Source: Athripsodes cinereus | Taxonomy: Eukaryota; Arthropoda; Insecta; Trichoptera; Leptoceridae | Direction of reading: 5' to 3' | DNA: 64,000 nucleotides | Assembly (NCBI GenBank): GCA_947579605.1 | Contig: OX388320.1 | Span: 6,324,001 to 6,388,000 of the forward strand | Shown here: positions 54,999 to 64,000 of the stretch, in pieces | Position numbering within the stretch: the stretch's first letter is position 1 | Layout of the letters: each line of letters begins with the position of its first letter | Position numbers and translations under genes: made by a program | The notes under the pieces: generated by a model | Databases searched by the model: none | What the model saw: only the letters and a program-made list of their open reading frames with translations | Told to the model about the DNA's origin: nothing

Positions 54999-55532
54999 GT
55001 TTTCTTAGCACTGGTCGCTGCAGTGACAGCCACTCCAGTTCTTAGACTGAGGAGAGAGGCGGGAGAAGAACACAATGCTGAAGAGAGACACGCAACAGAT
55101 TATCACCACGAAGTTGAACACGAACATGCCAAATCTCATCAGTCAATCAAATTCCACCACTTCCACCCAGTCCCAGTTTACGTTAAGAAAGAATACTTGC
55201 ACCTTCTGAAGGATCCTTTGGAAAAGGGAAAATCTTCCCATGGTGTCAAGCAAATCCATCCTAAGACTGAACATCATCACGGATACGGACTCGTCCTCGA
55301 AAGTCACGGTTATGATCATGGAATCCACGGAAGATCCTATGATGAAGGTTTAGAACATGCTCCACAAATCGAACATAAGCAATCTGAAGGAAGTGAAGGT
55401 GGATGGGAAGGCGCTGAACAACACGCTCCAATCTATGAGCATCAGGAACTGGAACACCAAGAATATCAACAATATCCTGGATTCTTTGGTTATTCCGAAC
55501 ATCAAGGAGAAGCAGCCGAAGAATCTCATTAA
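54999..55532 (+). CDS. Small His/Glu-rich secreted cuticle-like protein (exon 2)
   Basis: The exon starts after ATTTGTTTCAG at GTTTTC (VFLALVAAVTATPVL, signal peptide core) and ends at TAA, 177 residues; with MKFY from 46565 the protein has 181. A basic RLRR site follows the signal peptide and could be cut by a furin-type protease. The mature part is rich in His, Glu and Tyr. A central stretch IKFHHFHPVPVYVKKEYLHLLKDP looks more ordered, and HGYDHGIHGRSYDEG then Gln/Glu/His-rich segments lead to the C-terminus. There is no R&R chitin-binding motif. Composition, signal peptide and gene structure suggest a cuticle or eggshell-type structural protein; the family name is not known to me. Confidence 0.85.
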   Translation, partial: VFLALVAAVTATPVLRLRREAGEEHNAEERHATDYHHEVEHEHAKSHQSIKFHHFHPVPVYVKKEYLHLLKDPLEKGKSSHGVKQIHPKTEHHHGYGLVLESHGYDHGIHGRSYDEGLEHAPQIEHKQSEGSEGGWEGAEQHAPIYEHQELEHQEYQQYPGFFGYSEHQGEAAEESH

Positions 55533-55989
55533 GTCACTTTTGTGAGATATTTTCTTGATGGAGATTATCTTATATCCAGTATTAGAATGCAAGCTGAAAA
55601 TTGTTGGAATGAATACTTTTGAATGGTTGTTTATTTGATGACGAGATTGTCTATTTTGATACTCCGTTAAATCTTTGGTCTGCAGTAGTCCCTAATATCC
55701 GAAGCATTTATATGAAATGATTTACGTACCTAAATAATCATAATTTAATACACATTTTTGGATAATATCCAATTGCCTGCATTATCTCATAGCTTTTAAA
55801 TAATCAGTATGGCTTTTTTCTTTTATAAATAATACTCATTCTAGTGTTTTTGTATCTGAAACTGTATGTATTGTATAATATGTACATTTTTGAAAAAATA
55901 TAAGCTTTAATCTGATTGAATGATATTGTGTGAATGTTAATTGTTATATTTTTTGAAAGTTGCTTTATGTATTTTTATATTAAAAAGTT

Positions 55990-55995
55990 AATAAA
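55990..55995 (+). terminator. Poly(A) signal of the His/Glu-rich gene
   Basis: AATAAA about 460 bp after the stop codon, in an AT-rich 3' UTR; the gene would end near 56010. The MITE at 56081 lies just beyond. Confidence 0.55.
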
Positions 55996-56080
55996 ATGTT
56001 ATAAAAATAAATTTGTTTTATTATTCAAGACATAATTTTTTTTAAGGAAATAACATGAAAAATCAAAGATAGTTGAGTAA

Positions 56081-56269
56081 GGGTGAAAACACAAAGAGGC
56101 AATGGAAAGTAGGTTACCTGCTTTCCATTGCCTGAGTCTACCGGCGCAATGAAATGTTTCATGCATTTCAATGAATACGCGCATAGTAAAAGCAGGAACG
56201 CCGATCGGCGCTTTACTTTGCCGGCGCCTACCGACACCGCCGGCAACCTGCTTTTTTGTGTTTTCACCC
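56081..56269. mobile_element. 189-bp PIF/Harbinger-type MITE
   Basis: Left end GGGTGAAAACACAAA and right end TTTGTGTTTTCACCC are perfect inverted repeats. TAA flanks both sides (56078-56080 and 56270-56272), the TWA duplication of PIF/Harbinger elements. Inside are hairpins, for example GGCAATGGAAAG with CTTTCCATTGCC. It is much richer in GC than its surroundings. No coding capacity. Confidence 0.8.
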
Positions 56270-56272
56270 TAA

Positions 56273-56777
56273 CAAGGTTTGACATTATTAGTGTAGTGTT
56301 TGGACTTTGATACACAGTACAGGTTAAGTGAACCTTGAACCTTGTTTTCAAGTAAACAGTAGTTATGATGAGTGAGTGGCAATACTATGTAGTCTATATA
56401 GGTTAGCTCACTACAGGGAACATCATTATTATTAGATCGACCTTCACTTGCGCTGGCAGGACGTGTTTGACAAATAGTGTTCGACAAATTGTATTAGGAA
56501 TTATATTATTGAGTGTGTTGTGTAAATATAAAGTCCGTGTCGTTATTCAAAAGGAACCTTATATTGTTATGCTTGACAAAGTATACAATACGTGGCGCAG
56601 TTTCGGTAGTTTAACAAATAATTTAATGTCGACACGAAACAATAGTTTTTTTTTCCGCGCCGAAAATAATTATTGTCGGCGGTACGCGGGAAAAAAAGTG
56701 AAAGGCAGTCTACACGAGTAAGGAGGCAGGAGTCTCCAAAGCCAGCAGTTGCAGGTGGCAGCAAAGAGACAGGAGTC
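56273..56777. other. Unassigned stretch between MITE and LTR
   Basis: Short ORFs only, none with recognisable sequence. More GC-rich than its surroundings near 56640-56770; possibly mobile-element sequence, not assigned. Confidence 0.3.
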
Positions 56778-59490
56778 TGTTACGTTATCGTCCCACCAGG
56801 ACGATCGCATCAAATGATTACATTTAAAATTTTAAGGTCTACAGTTATACGAACTGTAATTATCTCGGACAAAGCCCACAAATTGATACGCTATCGTCCC
56901 ACTAGGACGATCGCATCACTTCATTACATACACATTATCTATAGTATCGAAAGAGAAATTATCAAATATTTAAAGAAATGAATTTTACATGAATTTACAT
57001 TATACATTATTTATACATAAGAAAGTATATAATTTGGCTCGTAACCCCCAGCTTCGCTACATACATTTTGCAATGTACGTAAGCGAAACACATAGAAAAT
57101 TAATTATATTATATAGAGAAAGTTACAATTATATTTGCAAGTAAAACAGATTAATATTTTGGCTCAAGTTCATGTCTAGGGTATGAATCTACTTATTCTG
57201 CAAGAGGAATGTATTGTGCGTGGGTGACAGTTATATAGATATACTTACGTAAAGTTCAGAGTATTCCTTATCCTTTGGTTTCATCATTTTCTTATGGTCA
57301 TCATATCATTATAGGATACATAGGTAATTCAAGCAATAATGTTTCTTCTGTTAGCATACTTTATATCTCAGTGGTTTAACTAATCCAGGTCTAAACCACA
57401 TAAGTAACTCTTCAGTTAAGCATTATTACAGATAGGTATTTAATCCCATATTATGACATATTATTCCTTTCCACTATAGATACTCCTTGTTAGACATTCA
57501 ACACATACAGTACGGTCGGGATTCAAACCCGAGTTTATCAGTGATGCAGTTATTTATATGTATATCTTATTCCGGAATTGGACCAAGAATATCTATTCAA
57601 TGTTACTTTTGCAATTATGTTCAGCTTCTCAATGGTACTCTCATTGTTAGTATAACTTCATCAATACACCCTGTGTATATCATTGGGGATATGATACAAT
57701 AATGAGATAATGAAAACATATTTTGAGGTTATAACAGACATACTATATTGAAATAAAAGTGGCATTGTGAAATATACATAATTACATAAACATATTAATA
57801 TATACATGGTATACATAATTACATAAACCTATCAATATATATATGGTACAGTGATCAGATCTAAATATAGGCATTGTCAACCTATTACAATGATGAGTTT
57901 ATTTACTTGGGAAGATACTTTATTTATTTACTGAAGCCGTGTATAAATTTAAGTACAAGTTATCTCCAGCAATTGTTTTAATAGATATAATGGAAAACCA
58001 CGGAACACCATTACTAGAAATGATAATTAACTTTGAGGTTACATTCTCAGTTCCAAATACTACTTTAAGCATAATGAAGAAGTATTTAATCCAAATTATA
58101 GCAAATGAAGTTGACTTTATCACACAGTTACATAAGAAAGATCCCAAACATTTCTGACTTGAAATTCTGGTATTGACTCCATTATAAAATACGTTAACCA
58201 ACAGACATTACCTTTCAACATAAACAAGGTTTCAATTATATTGAGATACAGTTATAGATAACAGTGACAATGTAAAAAGACAAATAGATTAGATAATTAT
58301 TATACATACAATTATAAGGTTTTGGTCTGTTCAGATATGTTATCAGGCCATTGGAATACATACATAATATATTATATTGGTACTTACAAGATTTTCAATT
58401 ATAACAAAGGGTCGAACGTACAAACGAGACAGTGGTTATCCTATAATGAAGCTACGGGTCGCTACACTTGGGTCGAAATATTCTCTACACAAGAACATAC
58501 GCAATGGACTCATTATTCCTAGCACATGATGTCGATTGCTCCTTGGAACGACGGATCCCGCATGAGACAAGCACATCACAGCCAGATGACTGTGCAAAGC
58601 CTTTTCTTTCCATTAGTGGTTTTAAGGTTATAGTAATCCCACGGATCGCGAAAAGATGATCCATAACACTTTGATAGATCCACATTCCTTTATCTATTTA
58701 GCCACGGACGAAGCAGCCAACAGAGAAGGCTCCTGTTCCTCCAAGTTGTATATTTTATGCAAACTCTAAATATTCCAACTGTTGATGTATCGCACATGTT
58801 GTGTTATTCTCAAAACAATCATACATGTTTTATGCAAAGATATAAAGTATTATCTGATAGCATTTCCGCGAATAACATTATTATGGATATTATCATTATA
58901 AGATATTGAAATTTCTCTGCTGATGGCAATTCGATATTAATTATTCCTTTATTTTACACGTATTATCACTTGGAACACACATCGTACTAATCTTTGATAA
59001 ACATTGTGTCTAATTTAATTTATGGAGAAATTTACAAAGATACACGTGGCGTGACGACGTTATCGTTACGTTATTTTCACTGGATTAACACTAGCTTTAC
59101 TTTTAAGATGAGTTTTTAATTATCTGGACACGGACCGATAGATATATATACACAATATAATAATTAAATACAATATAATGTTTTGAATTGAATCGAACAA
59201 GTTCGCGCCAACATTATGGTATGGCTAGAAGCCAAGCGAAAAGGTAGTTACGTCCCCATGGTCCGAATTCAACTGACTCCAAAAGGACGCGAGCGGGACA
59301 AGACATGTTTAACGGTTATTCTTCAAGGGAATCAGAATCATACGATGTTGGGCCGAGTGCACCAGCTAGTCACGTGTTCTTTGTAACGTACAATTATTAT
59401 TATTATTATGGAAGACTCATGGACAACCAATGACTGTAGGAACATTAGCCAGTATGAACTTTTTACACCGCGATTATTTAATGCGTAGCA
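56778..59490 (-). repeat. 3' LTR (2.7 kb) of a LARD-like LTR element
   Basis: The first 1044 bp are identical by eye to 62957-64000. The LTR opens TGTTACGT and I place its other end at GCGTAGCA (59490), because these are imperfect inverted partners and a pyrimidine run (the reverse of a polypurine tract) follows directly. It contains a 37-bp tandem duplication (57774-57847) and a duplicated block ATCGTCCCACYAGGACGATC (56787 and 56894). No ORF resembles a known protein. The right boundary cannot be confirmed because the second copy runs off the window. Confidence 0.7.
57774..57847. repeat. 37-bp tandem duplication inside the LTR
   Basis: Two adjacent units begin ATACATAATTACATAAAC and end ATGGT. 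The first unit and the start of the second are visible again at the window end (from 63953), so the duplication predates the last transposition. Confidence 0.75.
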
Positions 59491-59510
59491 TTCTCCCTTT
59501 CGGCCCCTCT
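59491..59510 (-). other. Polypurine tract of the LARD-like element
   Basis: On the minus strand AGAGGGGCCGAAAGGGAGAA stands directly before TGCTACGC, the proposed LTR start. Composition and position fit a PPT. Confidence 0.6.
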
Positions 59511-59565
59511 TGAAAATTTGAAGAGAAGCGACAAATTTTCAAGTTCCTCAATTATACAAAAAAAA

Positions 59566-59665
59566 GTTGAGAACCACTACAAAAAAACAGTTGAGAACCA
59601 CTGGTTACATGAAAAAGTTGAGCACCACTGGTTAAAAGAAGTTGAGAACCACTGGATACATAAAC
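59566..59665 (+). repeat. Four 24-27-bp tandem units (GTTGAGAACCACTGG)
   Basis: Units start at 59566, 59590, 59617 and 59641. All spacings are multiples of three and one frame reads KVENHYKKTVENHWLHEKVEHHW through all of them. A protein role is not supported otherwise. Confidence 0.75.
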
Positions 59666-62270
59666 AATTACATAGGTACACAAACAATTACAAACAAACA
59701 ATTCAAAATGGTGGCTTATATACTATTACAATTGTTTCTTACATCCTATAGCCCGTTCAATTATTATTATTAAGCACTCGCGGTAAATTGCCCATAGTCA
59801 AAATTGATGCGAACTGTTTTCATATTTTGACTTACACTTCTTAATAATAACACAAAATTCACATTGGTTGTTTTAGTACGGGGCTCCTATCAAAAGTCTG
59901 ATAGCTACAATCATAACAATATAATAGTACATAAAGGTGTGTATATATATAGACAGGTGCATATGTGCATGTATACGAAAAACACAGGTCATGAAAACAA
60001 CAACTTTAAACATTTTACAATACAATTTTATAAGAAACTCAGGATCTGTAGTACGTTTCAATATACGGTTCGTTCTACACTGGTGATAAAATTCTTTCTT
60101 TCAATTTATCAACATACGTACGTTTCATTGATGGATTCCTTTACTACGATCGACGACAAGTTAACATTTTTAACATGACAAACATATAAAACAAAAGTTA
60201 CATACTTAAGAAGTTGGTTCATATTATTTTCAATTCCGGTTACATGTATCCGGCAAGGGAAAAGTAACATAAAGGAATCTAAATAAATATAAACAATTTT
60301 GTATAGATGGAAGTAGAGATACTACATTACGCTTCATTTTACCCATTAAGCTTAATAGCACTCATATACAAGTGATTTCATGTACCATGTACCATACAAA
60401 GATATTGGCAAAGCACAGAAAGAAATCATAGACATAATAAGGACATATACATATTAGAAAAAACAATTTACACGCAGACATGACATAATGGTAAATCACG
60501 ACGACTGCAATCACATTTACAGTAACCGATATTCATTATTGGCGTCAAATCCTTCTACGCATATTACATAGTCACAATTCTCACACAGAGACAGATTTCT
60601 CACACAGAGATAATCTCAGAGGGAGCTACCCTCACACAGGCTTAATACATGACAAATACATTGAACAACTTTCGATCTTTGCTACACAATATACAAGTTA
60701 CAAGTTCAATAAATTCTTTACATACATCATTATTCAAATTCAACATTAACTTCTTCATTCAGGGCTCACCTTTCATAAACAGATTCATACATCATCTTTA
60801 TTCACTAACATACAATTAATTAAAATTATCCCATTGAATATCTGCAGCCGACATTCCACTACAGGTTTTATTCTGTGTCCTTCAAAAGCCATTCCCGTTC
60901 AATGTCAAAATGTTCTATCACATTTTCCAATGTATTCAAGCAACATAAACAAATTTTCCACAAAGTCACAAAATTATATTATTCAACAAGGGATATACTA
61001 CATCCAAACATTTCCAATTACAATTCATAAGAGATTACTACGTGTCCTACGCGGAATTAAACGTCATATAAACTCAAACTTCAAAATAATAGGCATGAAC
61101 GATTAGCAATCACATTGTCTACATTCATCAAAAAGAGCATTACGATTTATCTTTCACACATCCAGATAACATCGTCTCTATATCGATTACACAAAAGTCA
61201 CAAAAAAAAGTATTTAAACACATCTCTCCTACCACGGCTTTACATATTACATAAACTTAACTCATTTTTATCAAAAAGCGTTCGTTAGTTTACCTTAACG
61301 GAACAATTCACTAAACGGACTCAGTTCTCAAATAAACAAGGCATAGGTTACTTCAATATATCATGATGATAATAAGCCGCAAAAGTCACATTATAACGTT
61401 TCAAGAAAATTAATTACTTCACAAAAGATAACAAATTCCGAACACAAAGGGTTAATATTCAACAGCAAAAATTCTACATCGTTACATGGTTACTTCTTTA
61501 ATTTCCAAAAAAAATTTACAAAACATCATTCTACTATTTACGTTAATGTCAAAATTTTCAACGATGGTCATCAAAGGGTTAACTGTTTCTTAACTAAATT
61601 CAAAAATTCAGTTACAGTTCACTAATACTTGACATTAAAAAAAATTCAATTATTATTCACAAAGGGTTAACAAATTCGGTCATGTTTCACTAAGGGTTAA
61701 GTGTATTTATTTTTCAAATTCCGTGAACGGTCGTGAAGGTTTAACATTATTCATTTCGATTTATTTTTAACTTTAATTTTCTCAAAACAAAAATATTTGT
61801 TTAATATTATTCATCATTATTATTTCGTCACATCACTACGTACGCACATATATATTCTTATCAAAACTCTACTACGCATAATTTTTTTTACACAACAACG
61901 CTCATTTAATATTATTTCTCCAAGAGTTCAATAAAGATATTTATTCCAAATGCAACATTTTACTGTTTCAAAAAATTTAATTCAATTTAATATTTAACAT
62001 CGATTTTTACTCTCATCGTTTGAAAATGAATTTACTATTAAAATAACATTACAACAAAATTCTGTTTACCGGCAAAACAAATTTACTTGTACAAAATGGT
62101 TTACTATACACAAACAGCAGGGGTAAGTACATACTTCGTTTCGTTCCAATAACATTTCATTTTACCAGCATTTTGGACTTCCGTTTCGCGCGTGAATATT
62201 TTTATTACATTGTTGCGGTAGGTCTGTATGATGTCTCTTTCTCTCGCGACGTATAGATATGTACCTATTA

Positions 62271-62577
62271 TACGTTGTATAGACATGTATACTACTTGTT
62301 TGCACACCGCTCGCTTCTCGCGATGCACAACTACGGCATAATATTATATCCATCCTTACGGCGTTCGATATTATAGATACACACTATTATAATATTCATT
62401 ATGTTATGTTGGTCGGTTTGCGATGGTACATACTACACGTTGTATAGGTAGGTATGTATACTGCGGTATACTAATATTATCGGTCTCTTACTGATACGAT
62501 CTTTTCTTAGCGCGCGATGTATTATAGATACACACTATATCATAATATTCATTATGTTATGTTGGTCGGTTTGCGAA
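62271..62577. repeat. Imperfect tandem duplication of ~150-165 bp
   Basis: ATTATAGATACACACTAT, AATATTCATTATGTTATGTT and GGTCGGTTTGCGA occur in both halves (near 62370 and 62521), as does CGTTGTATAG (62273 and 62438). Confidence 0.7.
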
Positions 62578-62894
62578 GTTTTGTTTACCGCTTAATACGA
62601 AACATTACGATGGAATATTCTCTACAATACAATTCTTTCTCATACGGCATCGATTTTTTACTCCACATTATAACAATACTCGCGACAAACGTTTGCGCTG
62701 TACACCAATACATTTATTTTTTAAATACGGACATTTAAATTATTTATCTTACGATTCCTGTTTCATTTTTAAAATTGTTTTCATATACATACACACATTA
62801 AAATCATTACATTTTCAATTAATATCAATACACATTATTACACAATAAAGATAAGAATTCTGAACTTCACGATTAGGCATATTCACCACACAAT

Positions 62895-63104
62895 ACATTT
62901 AAAATTTTAGGGTCTACAACTATGCGAGTTGTACGATCCAGGACGAGCTGCCCAAATGTTACGTTATCGTCCCACCAGGACGATCGCATCAAATGATTAC
63001 ATTTAAAATTTTAAGGTCTACAGTTATACGAACTGTAATTATCTCGGACAAAGCCCACAAATTGATACGCTATCGTCCCACTAGGACGATCGCATCACTT
63101 CATT
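62895..63104 (-). repeat. Two ~105-bp units spanning the LTR/leader boundary
   Basis: Unit 1 (62895-62998) holds a hairpin (CAACTATGCGAGTTG), the PBS and the first 42 bp of the LTR. Unit 2 (62999-63104), inside the LTR, holds the matching hairpin (CAGTTATACGAACTG), a PBS-like remnant and the same ATCGTCCCACYAGGACGATC block. Both begin ACATTTAAAATTTTA. Confidence 0.75.
62935..62954 (-). other. Primer-binding site, tRNA-Pro-like
   Basis: On the minus strand, two bases after the LTR end CGTAACA, the sequence reads TGGGCAGCTCGTCCTGGATC. It resembles the complement of a tRNA-Pro 3' end with a small difference in the first half. This fixes the element's orientation as minus. Confidence 0.6.
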
Positions 63105-64000
63105 ACATACACATTATCTATAGTATCGAAAGAGAAATTATCAAATATTTAAAGAAATGAATTTTACATGAATTTACATTATACATTATTTATACATAAG
63201 AAAGTATATAATTTGGCTCGTAACCCCCAGCTTCGCTACATACATTTTGCAATGTACGTAAGCGAAACACATAGAAAATTAATTATATTATATAGAGAAA
63301 GTTACAATTATATTTGCAAGTAAAACAGATTAATATTTTGGCTCAAGTTCATGTCTAGGGTATGAATCTACTTATTCTGCAAGAGGAATGTATTGTGCGT
63401 GGGTGACAGTTATATAGATATACTTACGTAAAGTTCAGAGTATTCCTTATCCTTTGGTTTCATCATTTTCTTATGGTCATCATATCATTATAGGATACAT
63501 AGGTAATTCAAGCAATAATGTTTCTTCTGTTAGCATACTTTATATCTCAGTGGTTTAACTAATCCAGGTCTAAACCACATAAGTAACTCTTCAGTTAAGC
63601 ATTATTACAGATAGGTATTTAATCCCATATTATGACATATTATTCCTTTCCACTATAGATACTCCTTGTTAGACATTCAACACATACAGTACGGTCGGGA
63701 TTCAAACCCGAGTTTATCAGTGATGCAGTTATTTATATGTATATCTTATTCCGGAATTGGACCAAGAATATCTATTCAATGTTACTTTTGCAATTATGTT
63801 CAGCTTCTCAATGGTACTCTCATTGTTAGTATAACTTCATCAATACACCCTGTGTATATCATTGGGGATATGATACAATAATGAGATAATGAAAACATAT
63901 TTTGAGGTTATAACAGACATACTATATTGAAATAAAAGTGGCATTGTGAAATATACATAATTACATAAACATATTAATATATACATGGTATACATAATTA
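62957..64000 (-). repeat. 5' LTR of the LARD-like element (cut by window edge)
   Basis: Identical by eye to 56778-57821 at a constant offset of 6179. The rest of the LTR lies beyond the window. Confidence 0.85.

Larger units (their letters stand above)
59511..62934 (-). mobile_element. Non-coding interior of the LARD-like element
   Basis: About 3.4 kb without gag, protease, RT or integrase on either strand; the longest minus-strand ORFs are below 100 codons and unrecognised. It contains tandem units at 59566-59665 and two imperfect copies of a ~150-165-bp segment at 62271-62577. Identical LTR sequence with an empty interior fits a large retrotransposon derivative moved by a partner's enzymes. 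Confidence 0.6.

Noticed and set aside
56467..56721. 84-codon ORF between the MITE and LTR
   Set aside because: No recognisable features; left unassigned.
57487..57702. 71-codon ORF repeated identically at 63666-63881
   Set aside because: Identity follows from the LTR duplication; no independent evidence for coding.
1..64000. CRISPR arrays, operons, bacterial-type signals
   Set aside because: None present; splice sites, LINEs, SINEs and low gene density show eukaryotic DNA.

Overview
This is a strongly AT-rich stretch of an animal nuclear genome, almost certainly an insect. Genes are sparse, split by long introns, and encode secreted cuticle- or matrix-like proteins. Most of the remaining DNA is transposable elements. 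A moth or butterfly (Lepidoptera) is my best guess, from the low-complexity cuticle-type proteins with PYxV-type repeats and the kinds of LINE 3' ends present. The order is an inference, not something shown.

Layout. 1-11793: a Ty3/gypsy LTR retrotransposon on the minus strand. Its 3' LTR is cut by the window edge; PPT, pol, gag-protease, PBS and a complete 696-bp 5' LTR are visible. A 2.5-kb pogo/Tigger-type DNA transposon (8194-10714) sits in its leader. 11794-17391: non-coding DNA with a complete 806-bp inverted-repeat element (14101-14906) and SINE/LINE debris. 17392-22203: a 4.8-kb coding exon for a huge Q/N/S/P-rich secreted protein. 22204-28233: repeats, including a LINE whose 5' part is inverted (26008-26847). 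28234-32989: a two-exon gene for a PVPVPQPYAV-repeat cuticle-like protein; its intron carries LINE fragments and a 196-bp foldback element. 33150-46430: intergenic, packed with SINE- and LINE-derived repeats. 46432-56010: a two-exon gene for a small His/Glu-rich secreted protein, with TATA box, first exon, 8.4-kb intron, second exon and poly(A) signal. 56081-56269: a Harbinger-type MITE. 56778 to the window end: a minus-strand LTR element with 2.7-kb LTRs and a non-coding interior (LARD-like).

How it works together. The three host genes share orientation. In the two resolved ones a tiny first exon supplies the first four residues and exon 2 starts inside the signal peptide at phase 0. The third has the same kind of exon 2, but its first exon was not found. 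This fits a local cluster of structural extracellular-protein genes. The mobile DNA is informative about mechanism: identical LTR pairs (recent movement), a LINE 5' inversion with intact target-site duplication, a short repeat sharing its 3' end with a LINE (possible SINE/LINE partnership), and an LTR that seems to have absorbed an older copy of its own primer-binding-site region.
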